64,000 bases of DNA from Asparagopsis taxiformis (Eukaryota > Rhodophyta > Florideophyceae > Bonnemaisoniales > Bonnemaisoniaceae), in contig JALQPE010000100.1 of the NCBI GenBank assembly GCA_030407315.1, positions 124,001 to 188,000 of the forward strand, written 5' to 3'. Positions 42,855-53,753 of this stretch are shown piece by piece (the first letter of the stretch is position 1; each line of letters begins with the position of its first letter). The position numbers and the translations under genes were made by a program. The notes below the pieces were generated by a model, which worked only from the letters and a program-made list of their open reading frames with translations, did not search any database and was not told the origin of the DNA.

Positions 42855-44668
42855 TCGAACTTGGAAACGTAGCTGGATGTACCCTCGGGTAGTAGTGATA
42901 GGAGGGTAGCTCATATTATAATCTCGGAGACATCTGAAAATTTTCTGTTTGGAGTTTCAAAAATTTTCTAGCGTGCCGTGCGCTCGCCCGGTGGATGCAA
43001 ACTTCGGAATCTGGGCTGCAATCTCTGCAGAGTCTGTACTGCAACAATCCCTCCACTTCCTGAAGCTGAGCTATCAATTCTATCCTACCGACGTCACGTC
43101 ATGCTTTCCAAGTTGGTGCGATCCATCTGGTACCATATTGGGTTGAGACAAATCGGAAGGCTGCGACCGCGCTGCGTGTTGAATGAATCGGTGCAATCCT
43201 AGCACATCTCCTTTTCTATGTTCGACGACATCTTGTACCTGCTTGCTTCCTCCGCAATGAGCCGGTGATAATTTCCAGTACACTGTGAGGCCATTGTTGT
43301 TCCTTGACATAATTCAGTTTGATGATTCTTTCAACACTTGAGTTTCCGCTAAGGCACGCCTAAAAATCCTTACGTGCAAAGTTTCCATATATCTCACAAT
43401 TTGCCGAAATGCGCTGATCCTCTCTTTTGTCGAAGCTAATGCAATGGCCATCGTATCAAGATATAGTACATTGTTTACCAAGTCAGTGATACTATTTTGT
43501 ATGAGGGTAATCTCCTAGCAGTTCGTATGCAGCTGTATCGGTCGCACTGGTACTAGCAGTACGGGCTCCGAACATGCTGCCCATGAATGTTTCCTAAACT
43601 AGTACTTGTGGAGACATTCGAATGCTGAGACTAAGCCTCAGCGGAAATATCAAAAATCTTGTTGCATTCTTATAGGTTCTCCAACCACAGTACAAGAGGT
43701 GAACAATTCGCCAGCGCTAAGCTGTGTTCACATCATCTTTTCAGTTTGTCGAAACATATCAGCGGTGTGTCCACTGTAAACGTAGAGGAGGTAACAGTTT
43801 ATATCACCATGCCTTGCAACATTCAACAGTTGTGCAACTCTCCTTCCTAACGAACAGATCTCGACCATCACGCAAATATCGGCCTGATATCACCTTTGCA
43901 ATTGCCTGCAGTCGCGAATTGATAAAGTCAATCCAAAAGTTCTGTGTCTTGCTCACGCTCGAGCACCACACAGCAAATGAATACATTTGATCACGCCTTC
44001 GGCGCCGCTTGTGTGGTTGTCCTGTACATAGAGACGTTTACCAGTGCAGAGACAAATTGAATTCGCCGCTTGACGCTACCTTTTGCGTGCAATACTTACG
44101 TTTTGTCAACCTGAGATTGCAGCTATTTCATTGTCTCAACAATGTCATCCTGACTGGGCGAAGACATGTTTGAAGCGCGTTGATTGGCAAACATCAGTGG
44201 GAGAGCGTCCAGTCGGTACAGCCCTTCCATACCATTACAGAATATCTTTGTCATTGCTGTTTGAAGGTATGCCAAATCCGTATTCAATATATCCTCGAGG
44301 TTACGTTCACAAACAGTCAGAACAGTAAAGCCATCAGCCCACATATCTGGAGTGACCTGTGTGGTTACTGCAGTACTCTAAATATATCCGGACATCAACC
44401 AAGTATGTTTTCCGCAGCAGTAGAGGACATGGAATCCTTTCGCAACAAGCAATGATATTTTCTTGGGCAACAATCGCCTTGGGTGTAGGAATGCTTTCAA
44501 TGATTCGAATCTGGCTTCAGGATATTATCAATGAACGTGATCCACCATCAATTCGCTTTCATTCATACACGACTCTCTTACCGTCTCACCAATTAACACA
44601 TCTAACATGCACGAGTAGGTAATGAAACGCCAATAATATCTACAAGTTTTAACTACATAGTTACAAAA
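42855..44668. other. Intergenic, no gene seen
   Basis: About 1.8 kb with only short frames and no motif. It may contain further decayed gene fragments that I cannot identify. Confidence 0.5.
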
Positions 44669-45253
44669 TCATCTATGTTCAACCGATTGGAATGAACGCG
44701 CGCCATTTTTCCAAACTTGGCCACATTTCAAGGCCGCGAACAATGTTGCAATGAAAAGCGGTAGACCCGCAAAGCTTAAAGCAGCAGAAGCAATACCATG
44801 TGCGCCACAAATTTCCAGCGTCCACCCGAAACAATCCTTCGCAACCGCAAAGATAAATAACGGCAGCAGCCAAGACTGGAAAGCAGCACTCACTTGTTTC
44901 GTAAACATCAAATACAGGAAGCGGATAGGAACCAGAGTTCTCCACAGAACGTCACTGATATAATATAGTGCGAGTCGACACCGGCCGGGTGCAGCCCTGA
45001 AGCAAGTAGAATAGAATGCACACCCACCGATCCCCACCCATCGGAAGTCAAATTTGGCGCAACAATAAAAACCGGAAGTGTATACAAAACCAAACGCAAC
45101 ACACATAGTCCTATTGACATAGCCTGCAAGCGTCGCAACCCGGGCAAGCCAAACAAAAAGCATAAACCAAACCCAATAGCGCACAATTCAATTCTAAAGG
45201 CTTTAGCAGCAACTTGATCAAACTCTGTAAACAACAAAATTGCCGATCGCAAC

Positions 45254-45275
45254 GCGCCAATGTATACATTGGCGC
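45254..45275. repeat. Perfect 22-bp palindrome
   Basis: GCGCCAATGTA and its exact reverse complement, centred between 45264 and 45265. It lies inside the TMEM62-like pseudogene and overlaps the larger palindrome at 45271 by five bases. Confidence 0.97.
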
Positions 45276-45326
45276 CCCAAAGTGGGCTGGATGGCATATA
45301 TGCCATCCAGCCCACTTCGGGGCGCC
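45271..45326. repeat. 56-bp near-perfect palindrome
   Basis: Two 28-base arms meet at 45298/45299 with no loop. Only the pair 45279/45318 is mismatched. The core is GGATGGCATATATGCCATCC. It could extrude as a cruciform. Confidence 0.97.
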
Positions 45327-46628
45327 CATCCAGTGAGAAGGCATGTTCAACCGTCTGTCCATTCGGTGCATGAATCGTCAATCGATGAACAGCGTCATCA
45401 TCGTACTTGGAAGCATTCCACACAACTCCGAACACATTGCGGCATTCCGTCTTTTCAGCGACCGATGTGCAATCCACATCCAATGGTTCAAGTTTCCCCA
45501 ACAACTCACCGTCAATCCCTGCGACAAAATGCGACTCGCCAATATGAGTTTTCGATACGACGACTCGGGTATGCGTGGATGTTCTCGAGGCGGTTCCGGC
45601 ACCCAAGCTACAAAACCCGGCGCGAGGCGGATTTGTGGCGACGATCTCGGGTGATGCATCGCCGACTTTCATGTCCTGAAACGAGAAAAATCCATTGTCG
45701 AAGATTAAAACTCTGAATGTCGAACTGACAATCATATCTGCCACCTCGAGTTCAAATGTACCCGACTTTGACACTGCCTGCAGACCGGACGACGCTACTC
45801 CGTATAACGTGTGTAGATGGCCAGAGAGATATGCAGCCACTTTTGATTTCTGAGACGATTCGGCGCTGTGGGATGATATCACGTCGTGTATATGCTTGCC
45901 GTTTTTCATGATTGAGGACGGATAGTGGGCAAATGCGAGGATGTTGTTGTTCGATGTTTCCGACTAGATTTCCGATAGTGTCTGCGAAAGTTGTTCGGTA
46001 GCAACGGTTGCGTTACCGAAAAAGTTTAAAGGGCGGTTGAGGGGGTTTGGAAGAGAGCATTCCATCGCAAGTAACTGCAACTTTTCATCTGTAAATTCTG
46101 TAGTGATCTTTCGGACGCGTCGGTTCCGATGGGTATCGTTTGAACAAGTGAGCAAAGCGGCAGATGCAGAGAATGGATGTTCATGGACGACATGTCCAAA
46201 GGTGTCATGATTGTCGTGGACAGCGATCCATGGAATTGTGCGATTGACGGAACTGGCGATTTCATGGACAAAATCCCATTCTTCAGCAATCTGCGCGCTC
46301 TAAATGCCAAAGGGATATTGAAACAGTGTTACTTGAGTACGACAAGTATGATACGCAATGTCATACCCAAGATGGAAGATCAGTGGCAATTTGGCGCCAA
46401 AGGGCAGTACACAACGTCGATGGCACCGCCCATATTTTAATCGTAACTCTACGGGCAGAAACTGGAGGCTCGACGGGGATCCCTCACGACGGGCTATTTA
46501 GGAGGGGCACCCCAGCGGCCGGCGAACGAGAGGGGGCATGGAAAAGGGGACTCGAGAGTAAAGCGAGAGGAAAGGACGACAGTTTGTTTCAGTGGTAGCA
46601 TCGCATCTGTTATCGATCTTAGGAACAT

Positions 46629-47480
46629 ATGTCAGACCAGGATATCCCTGTGGATATGGCGGCGGCGACAGGAGCCTCGGGAGCGATCAACCTAAAACCA
46701 AACAAACCTGAAACGTTCGATGGGAAGCGCGAATTTCTAATTGTCAATACCTGGTTGTAAAAGGTGGAGCAGTACTTAGTATTGCTCCAATTGGGAAACC
46801 CTGCAGCTCACATCAGCGAGGGAAACAAGGTCGTGTACGCTTCAACTCTCCTAACGGGTACCGCTGCCGTGTGGTGGTACACCCTTGTGCAGAGCAACCA
46901 GGCTCCCAACGCGTGGGAGCAGTTCAAGGCAACAGTGATCAAGGAATTTGTACCGAAGGATCACGTGCGACGTGCACGCGATAAACTGAGGAATGTCTCG
47001 CAGTCCAGTTCTGTCTCAGCATATCTCTCCGAGTTCCGCAAAATTGTGCTCACTATCCCGAACATTAACGATGGAGAGAAACTGGACAAGTTCTGTGCCG
47101 GTCTCAAGTATGAGATCCGAGTAGAAGTTTTAAAGGCGGCAGTAGCCACCTTTGATGATGCTGCGCAGATTGCACTGCGTGTAGACAGTGCACTCATCGG
47201 GGTAAGTAGCTCTACTGTTGCTTCGATGCCGTCCGGTGCCGTACCGATGGAGATCGGGAACGTCGGGGGAACTCAAACCGGCGCCAGGAGCAGAAAAAGG
47301 ACACCCCGACTCCTTAAAGACTTGCGCAACAATGCCTGCTTCAAGTGCCATGTTGCAGGATGCCGTCCCTGGAAGCACGGGGCGAGAGGCTGCACAGACG
47401 TGCGCGAAGATTTTTTAGTGAGCAACCTATCTGGTGCTAGTAGTTCCCAGAATTTCGCAGAGCTCCAGTCGGAAAACTGA
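46629..47480 (+). pseudogene. Ty3-type Gag with one internal stop
   Basis: ATG at 46629 (MSDQDIPVDMAAATGAS). The retrotransposon Gag domain includes VVYASTLLTGTAAVWWYTLV, WEQFKATVIKEFVP and SSVSAYLSEFRKIVLTIPNI. A basic tail has a partial zinc knuckle (CFKCHVAGCRPWKHGARGC). A TAA at 46758-46760 follows NTWL, so the product is cut after 43 residues. The rest of the frame is open to 47480. Confidence 0.85.
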
Positions 47481-47518
47481 TCAGTCCTTCACATAAAATC
47501 TCTCAAGGAGGACTTGAA

Positions 47519-49880
47519 TTGCCGAGAGTGACGATTTCTGCCGCGTCCAACGCGGATACAGATCACCACGGGGATGAAATAGCACCCAAAAAACCCCTCA
47601 TCGAGCTCGACGGTAAGCTGAATGGCGTACCAGTGCGGGTGCTGAAGGACGATGGGTGCAACACGAACGTACTATCTACCTCGTTTGTGGAGAGGTACAG
47701 GGACTTTCTGAATGTGAAATATACGGAGACGACGGTGAAACATTCCAGGGAAGGATCGACAGAGATATCGAAGGGCGTCGTCATTGACGCTGGGCTTGAA
47801 ATTGGTTCTCACAAGTACAAATCCAACTGGATAATCGCAGAATGTCGCTACGACGTACTCCTGGGAATTCCGAGGCATGAATGGGCTAACCCTGCCGTGG
47901 ATTACCGCAGTAGGTCCATGGAGGTGAACAATGCAGTAATAACAGACGCGTCTGTGCCGCCGGCAGGAGATGAGAGTATCGGCAACATTGGTGTTAACGA
48001 ACTGCGCTCCATTTTGCGTAATTTGAACACGGATACAGAGGTTTACCGCACTGTTGTGCGTGAGAAGGTAGTAGAGGGAGATGTCTCTATATCTGCAGTC
48101 GGAATGGATCTAGACGGGGTGATCAAGGGCATCAAAGAGGTGTTGAAGAAGCACCAAGTTGTTTTCCAGGAAGAGCTGCCTGACGGATTGCCCCCATCAC
48201 GTTCAGTAGATCACGAGATCTCCCTGGAACCTGGTCATAAGCCCCCAATGAGTCGCCTGTACCAACTCTCTCCTGCGGAGCTACTCGCCGTGAAAGAGTA
48301 CATATCCGAGCTCATCAAGAAAGAGAAAATTCGACCGAGTCGATCTCCGTTTGGCGCGTCGCTGTTTTTCGTGAAAAACAAAGGAAAGTTGCGCGCCGTG
48401 GTCGACTACCGAGCCATTAATAGAATTACGAAACGGAAAAACACTCCACTACCAAGGACAGACGAAATGTTCGACCGCTTAAGTGGTGCTCGATACTTCA
48501 CCAAGCTTGATCTGAAAACTGGGTTTCACCAGATAAGAATGCGCACGGAGGATGTGGAGAAAACTGCGTTTAACACGAAGTATGGACAGTTAGAGTACCT
48601 CGTCATGCCGATGGGGCTCTGTAATGCCCCAGCGACGTTCTAGACGCTCATGAACTCCATATTCGCGGACATTATCGACCTGTACGTGGTCGTGTACATG
48701 GACGATCTGCTGATATTTAGCAAAACAGCCGAGGAACACGTGAATCACGTCGACGTGGTGCTGTCACGTCTAAAGGAGCACCAGTTGTACGTCTCTAGCT
48801 CTAAATGCAGCTTCGCACAGTCGGAAACAGAGTTTCTCGGAATGATCGTAGGGAGACATGGCGTGCGCGTCGATCCTGCAAAGGCCGATGTGATCCGCAC
48901 TTGGCCAAAACCATCATCAGTGAGCGAACTGCGGAGTTTCGTGGGCCTGCTCCAATTCTTCCGTCGTTTCATCAAAGACTTCGCGCGTACGGCAGCACCA
49001 TTGACGGATCTGACTCGGAAGGGGAGCGGTATTCACAAATGGGAGAATCGATGCTCAAGGGCCTTTGAGGAACTGAAGATGAACCTGCTGAGTGCGCCCA
49101 TATTGGCTGCCCCGGACTGGGAACGGCCTTTCCGGTGCCATGTTGATGCCAACCAATGCGCTGTCGGAGGCACACTGACGCAGCTTGACGATTCTGGTCA
49201 CGAAAGGGCAGTTTCGTTCTTTTCTAAACGACTGAGCACTGCAGAGGAATCTTACACCGCTAACGAGAGGGAGTTATTCGCTTTGGTTTACTTCCTGAAG
49301 AGATTCAGATGCTATCTGGAAGGCTCTACATTCGAAGTGTTCACAGATAATCAGGTACTGAAGCATTTCTTCACGAAGCCTACGCTTAACAGACGGGAAG
49401 CGCGATGGTTAGATCTTTTCTCATGTTTTGGAATCACATCGATCACCCTGAAACCCGGAAGGTTGCACGTTCTCGGGGATGTACTATCGCGAGCGCCGCA
49501 CGTTATCGCTGAACCTCCTCCACTATCTTTGAATGCAATTTCAACTGCCTCTTTCACTCTCCCTGCCTTCGAACAAATGTACGACTCAGATCAGTTCTTT
49601 GGTCCCCTGTTTCGCGGATTGCGTGGTGTGTTCCCGCGCGAAAAGGTACTTCTCGAGAAAACTAAAAGACTCTTGCCGTTGTTTCGTATGGTTAACGGAC
49701 TCCTAACGTATGATGGGAAGGTTTGTGTCCCTCGTAGGGCAGTACGGGACTTCGCGAAGCGCATGATGCTCGGCTAGGCGGCCATTTCGGGTTCACAAAA
49801 ACCATGTCCAAGTTAGATGGATACCATTGGAAGCACAAATCCCGCGACGTCCGCCGATACTGTGCGTCTGTGTTCTCGGA
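47519..49880 (+). pseudogene. Ty3-type Pol: protease, RT, RNase H, truncated integrase
   Basis: Runs in a different frame from Gag, so expression would need frameshifting or re-initiation. The protease has VLKDDGCNTNVLS (Asp-Asp-Gly in place of the common Asp-Ser/Thr-Gly). RT motifs: SPFGASLFFVKNKGKLRAVV, KLDLKTGFHQI, MPMGLCNAPATF and the catalytic VYMDDLLIFS. RNase H: CHVDANQCAVGGTL, ANERELFALVYFL and EVFTDNQ. A TAG at 48641-48643 stands where Gln follows ATF in related RTs. After 49777 the integrase zinc-binding segment (GHFGFTKTMSKLDGYHW) continues one frame over and breaks off. Confidence 0.93.
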
Positions 49881-50110
49881 AATGGACGCGGACGTCCACA
49901 ACCTCTAGTACACCTAGTATTACTAGGCGGACGTCCATGTTCTCCAGTATTTTTGGATGTCCGCCTAGAACCGGACGTCCATGCGGTCTAGTACGTCTAG
50001 TATTACTAGGGCGACATTCATTGTTTCTAGTACCACGGATGTCCCCCTCGGGAAGGACTTCCGCCATGTCTATGTCCACCTAGGACGGGCGCCGGTTCAG
50101 AAATTCAAAA
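49881..50110. repeat. Repeat-rich patch with GGACGTCC motifs
   Basis: The palindromic octamer GGACGTCC (or close variants) recurs several times, and CTAGTATTACTAGG-type sequence occurs at about 49914 and 49998 in a roughly 85-base direct repeat. GGACGTCCATTTCAGG also occurs at 51574 and 52021, so this patch belongs to the same repeat family as the 51.5-52.1 kb region. Confidence 0.6.
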
Positions 50111-50199
50111 ATTTCGACCCCAGAAATTTCTGCCGCCGTGCTCGACATGGATGTCCGCATCCATCACGGCGACCACTCTATTTTTCCTTGTCGGTCGAC

Positions 50200-51190
50200 T
50201 CCAATTTCGTCTTTAATTTTTTCATCCTCTCGCTCACACCCCCTTCCTGTTGGTGCTCACCTCCCCCGTACTGTACCTCAAACACCCCCAATACCATTCT
50301 AGCACGCATTTTCAGCTACCTATCCCCGCTTCCACGGTGCACACCTCCATTCCATACCTACTTTTCTGCTCCACCGTACAGATTTCGTATAACCAGTCCT
50401 CATACTACCTCAGAATAGGGAAAAACACCCCCTATCTCCTCGACCATGCTCTCCCCCAACACCTTTGCAACGTATTGTTCTTCAATACCCTCTCTCCTCT
50501 ACCTTCAACCCCTCTCCTTCGCCCTCTCCACAAACTTCCCCTGCAGCTTACTCTTCGAAAACCTCTCACTCCCCATCCCGTACCCGACCTGCTCCACCCC
50601 TCCCTCCCTCAGCTGCTCCATGCCCCCACGCCATCCGCATCTTCGATACCGTATAGACCACCACCACCGGCCCACGCTCCCGCTCCCCCGCCGTCTCCCA
50701 GAAACCTCCCCGCTCTGAAACACATATCAACCCCCCACTTCGCACCCTTCCTCCCACTCCCCTCCCTCCCCAAATACAATAACCCCCTTCTTCTCCATCA
50801 CATCCCCACTCACCACAGCCAGAACAGACGCCACCCCCTCCCCCTCTTTCTCCTCACTTTCCTAAAAACCCCTCCTCTCGGCGCCTTCAACCGCACCCTC
50901 CTACGGTCCCACCTAAACACCTCCTCCGCCCTCACTACCCCAGCACACCCGCAGCGTCTCCCCAATCCCCATAATATGCTCGTCGGCACTCCTCTCCGAA
51001 TCACACTCCAATCTAAACCCGCACTCCGTACATTTCCACTTCCCCCTGTACCATCCCAAGATTCCATCCCCCCACAGAACACATCCTCATACCACAGAAG
51101 AATTTTCTTCCTCTCATACCTCATCCTTAAAACCTCCATCAGCTCCATGTAAATTTCGATGTAAATATTTTCTCCACTATGCAATCTCAA
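50200..51190. other. Strongly pyrimidine-biased stretch
   Basis: About 1 kb in which the plus strand is mostly C and T with very little G. This creates long open frames on both strands (300 codons plus at 50250, 126 codons minus at 51190-50810), which I treat as compositional. A minus-strand patch near 51040-50950 could read KWKCTECGFRLEC, zinc-finger-like, but it stands alone and is bounded by stops. Confidence 0.5.
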
Positions 51191-51479
51191 ACATGTATGA
51201 GCCGATGCCTTTCCGCTTTGTCAACCCTGAATATTGGTACTCATGTATTCATAAAATAGGGCCACCCACATCCCTATCCCGTTCTGCAAGCTTTACAAAC
51301 CACTAGACGCATACTCCACAACTATACAACAAACACTACTCGCTATTTCAGACGACGCGGTACACAAGTAGCGTAGTCTCAACCTTCCGTGCAGCCTTCC
51401 CTGATGCGTACAAGTGCGAAACACGTCTAGACTATTACTACTACGATATAGTATATCAGAAGTGACTGCGGGAATTTTC

Positions 51480-51610
51480 GGCACAGGAGATGCTGGGCCA
51501 CCAAATTGATTTTTCGGAAATTTTAGAATTTCTGGGCTGGCCAGCAATGCAATCGAGCTGGACAACCTCCGGACGTCCATTTCAGGTTGGTCGTGAGAGA
51601 GTGGGGCGGG
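51480..51610. repeat. Dispersed repeat, copy A (partial)
   Basis: About 51514-51594 matches the right part of copy B (51967-52046), including AATTTCTGGGCTGGCCAGCA and GGACGTCCATTTCAGGTTG. It lacks the hairpin part. Confidence 0.75.
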
Positions 51611-51686
51611 ACCATGATGGAACAAGGACCAAGACCTGTCCCTGACGTATTGAGCCTGAAATCGACCCTTCGTCAGACGCGATTTT

Positions 51687-51810
51687 GGCTTACAGTTGGT
51701 GCTTATAGAAGCCAGTGATAGCCCCGATCGGGGCGGCGGCCGGCTCCGGCTTACAGTTGGTGCTTACAGACGCCAGTGATAGCCCCCGATCGGGGCCGGC
51801 GGTCGGTTCC
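51687..51810. repeat. Tandem repeat, two 61-63 bp units
   Basis: Units start at 51687 and 51748 with GGCTTACAGTTGGTGCTTA. Each contains the palindrome CCCCGATCGGGG. Confidence 0.93.
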
Positions 51811-51841
51811 TGGGGCCGTTGTGGCCAAATTAGACACATTC

Positions 51842-52003
51842 ATTTGAATTAAAATTTGGGCTATTCTCAAAAACATGCACATGTGAACATGTTTTTGAGA
51901 TAGGGGTGTGCCGTACGGCACAATCGACCGCCCAAATCGATGTTTTTGCAATATTTTTTTGTGCCCGAAATTGTAGAATTTCTGGGCTGGCCAGCAATGC
52001 ATC
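51842..52003. repeat. Flanking direct repeat, copy B
   Basis: About 160 bp, roughly 90% identical to 56614-56776 in the same orientation. It holds a 13-bp hairpin (TCTCAAAAACATG at 51865, its complement to 51900), then the perfect palindrome GTGCCGTACGGCAC (51908-51921), then GAATTTCTGGGCTGGCCAGC. Confidence 0.92.
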
Positions 52004-52313
52004 TGAGCTGGACATCCACCGGACGTCCATTTCAGGTTGATCGTGTATCGTGCACGTCCACCCATTACCGGAAGCAAGTAGGCGATGAAGCACGTACAAA
52101 CCCAATTGTTCTGCTATTTCTAGCATAGACCATCGAGTCTAGAGATGTGAGGGAATCGTCCTGGAAATCATGCTCCAACCCACGAGGGAATGGACAATCT
52201 AGTTTGAAAGCATGGAACGGAAGTGCATTATAGTAGGTTAATAGATTGAAAGTGATAAAGGAGATGATTATATTCTCGATAATTGTTTGCTAAAGTAGTT
52301 GTTGTTAAGATAT

Positions 52314-53753
52314 CTAGCCGTCGGAAAACTGTTCTTCCTCTTCGTCCTCACTATAATACTGAATTTGATATTCAGGATCTCCCGGCAGAATAGGCATCAA
52401 CGGGGCACCACTAATTGTGTGGGCTATAGGCTTGCGTTCTGGCTTGCGTTCTGTCGCCTTCATCCGCATCATTCCGAGCTGCCCTGTCTTCGGCCTACGA
52501 TCTTTCTTGACCGGGATGGGAACAACTGTCTTGTGGCGAACATTGACAGGTGCCGGTTGACTTTGCCTGGCAGACCGGCGCGGAGCATTGGGGATTACTT
52601 CTTCTTCGAATCCCAACCGCCTGATGAAACCAAACGAAACATTGTCGGGAATCGGATACGACGCATTCCTGAAATACGTGTGATACCTCGTTGTCGTGTG
52701 TGACACAACTCTGTCGACATGCCCTGCCCCGGCATGTTGTACATGGCCGTAACCGATGAAGACTGAACGTGGCGGAACAATTACCTTCTTCAGCTTCATC
52801 GTCTTGGCGTACATATCTAATTCCAGCGCTTTGGAAAAGACGTACTTGTGGGACCCTGGACACACCCAGATAGGGAATGGGTCATCTCCGTTGGCAATAA
52901 CAAAGTAACCCGGAAGTTGATCTTTGCGGTCGCGAGGAGGAACAGGGAAATCATTGTGTGGGACCTGCCGAGGACACCCCTTTCCCGTTATCAAAAACCG
53001 TCCCCCAGATGCCGGAATAACAAATTTTTCTCCCGGTAAACCGCACTCCTCCAGCCCTATCAGCCGGACAAGGATTCCCAACCACACATCCAGCAGGGCT
53101 CGCCGCGTCACAAACTTGAACCGGTCGATATGCGTCTCATCGTTCTCGGCATAGTCAACCAGGCAGTGGCGCGTAGACGTGAAGCGAGTCCTCCCCTCAT
53201 TCTGGTTCTTCTCATCTGTTTCATCGTCCCCTGTATTGACAATGGGACTCCACAGCTGCCGGTTCCCAGGGTCCTTGTGCACCTGCTCCCCATCCCATGT
53301 TCCCAAGAAGTACCGAAACAATTCCTGGTTAGGAATTTCTTCCATGAGACCCAAGTCAAATGGGAACTTGTCCGACGCATCGAGGTAGCTTACATCCGCG
53401 AAATTGTGCATCACCGTATACCCTCGCTCATTGATTTCCGTTCGGCAATTGTGGAAGTACGCCATACCAGTGCCGGCCTCATACGAATCCTTCCAGCTTG
53501 TAGACATTCGCGCAACCTGGGCGAAGTCCAGCCTGGAGGGTAGAAACGTCGATGTAGGCTCACACATCGCCTTGGCAGCCATCTTCCACGCTGCGAAAAA
53601 CATCGGATAGATGGTGTCGATCTCCAAAACAAGATGACGAGCCCGATGTTGTTCCGGAATATGCAGCCCCTCAAACACAGGGTCCATCGCCACTTGCTTC
53701 AAATACCTCACCTCTCTGCCCTCCTCATCGATTTCCACACTCTCCAATAACAA
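52314..53753 (-). CDS. 2-oxoglutarate/Fe(II) dioxygenase-like domain (C-terminal part of a ParB-like protein?)
   Basis: 479 codons open on the minus strand. No ATG stands at the 5' end: the frame enters from upstream (GEGWLSAPIELRLLLES) and overlaps the ParB-like frame by 46 bases, so this is probably the C-terminal part of one protein of about 1,330 residues. The fold signature is HND (His266-x-Asp268) in QVPHNDFPVPPRDRKDQ, a PhyH-like WVCPGSHKYVF, and GYGHVQHAGAGHVDR with the distal His, followed by an Arg 16 residues on (TTTRYHTYF). That is the His-Asp-His plus Arg set of 2OG/Fe(II) enzymes, a family acting on small molecules, proteins or DNA bases. The C-terminus is basic, then acidic (EDEEEEQFSDG). 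Substrate unknown. Confidence 0.7.
   Translation of the reverse strand: MLLESVEIDEEGREVRYLKQVAMDPVFEGLHIPEQHRARHLVLEIDTIYPMFFAAWKMAAKAMCEPTSTFLPSRLDFAQVARMSTSWKDSYEAGTGMAYFHNCRTEINERGYTVMHNFADVSYLDASDKFPFDLGLMEEIPNQELFRYFLGTWDGEQVHKDPGNRQLWSPIVNTGDDETDEKNQNEGRTRFTSTRHCLVDYAENDETHIDRFKFVTRRALLDVWLGILVRLIGLEECGLPGEKFVIPASGGRFLITGKGCPRQVPHNDFPVPPRDRKDQLPGYFVIANGDDPFPIWVCPGSHKYVFSKALELDMYAKTMKLKKVIVPPRSVFIGYGHVQHAGAGHVDRVVSHTTTRYHTYFRNASYPIPDNVSFGFIRRLGFEEEVIPNAPRRSARQSQPAPVNVRHKTVVPIPVKKDRRPKTGQLGMMRMKATERKPERKPIAHTISGAPLMPILPGDPEYQIQYYSEDEEEEQFSDG

Larger units (their letters stand above)
44669..46440 (-). pseudogene. TMEM62-like metallophosphoesterase pseudogene, 5' part missing
   Basis: On the minus strand, from 46440: EEWDFVHEIASSVNRT and IPWIAVHDNHDTF (GNHD motif with Asp for Gly), then RPLNFFGNATV, a stop, ILAFAHYPSS and VAAYLSGHLHTLYG (the second metal-binding His motif). 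A beta-rich region and several membrane segments follow (IGLCVLRLVLYTLPVFIVAP). This order fits TMEM62, a membrane protein with an N-terminal calcineurin-like phosphoesterase domain. Defects: stops near 46320 and 45966, a frame change near 44990 after which the last membrane segments continue to 44669, and loss of the N-terminus where a Ty3-type element now lies. Confidence 0.75.
46586..49880 (+). mobile_element. Truncated Ty3-type (gypsy) retrotransposon
   Basis: Gag, then protease, reverse transcriptase, RNase H and the start of integrase, in Ty3 order. The integrase is cut in its zinc-binding region near 49865, where unrelated repeat sequence begins. No complete LTR is seen. The stretch 46440-46590 may be the end of a 5' LTR (closing TTTCA), followed by a possible primer-binding site TGGTAGCATCG at about 46591. 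The element is defective through stops and a frame change, and it interrupts the TMEM62-like gene. Confidence 0.85.

Noticed and set aside
50250..51152. 300-codon Pro/Leu/Ser frame
   Set aside because: It comes from the extreme pyrimidine bias of the strand; no domain and no conserved block.
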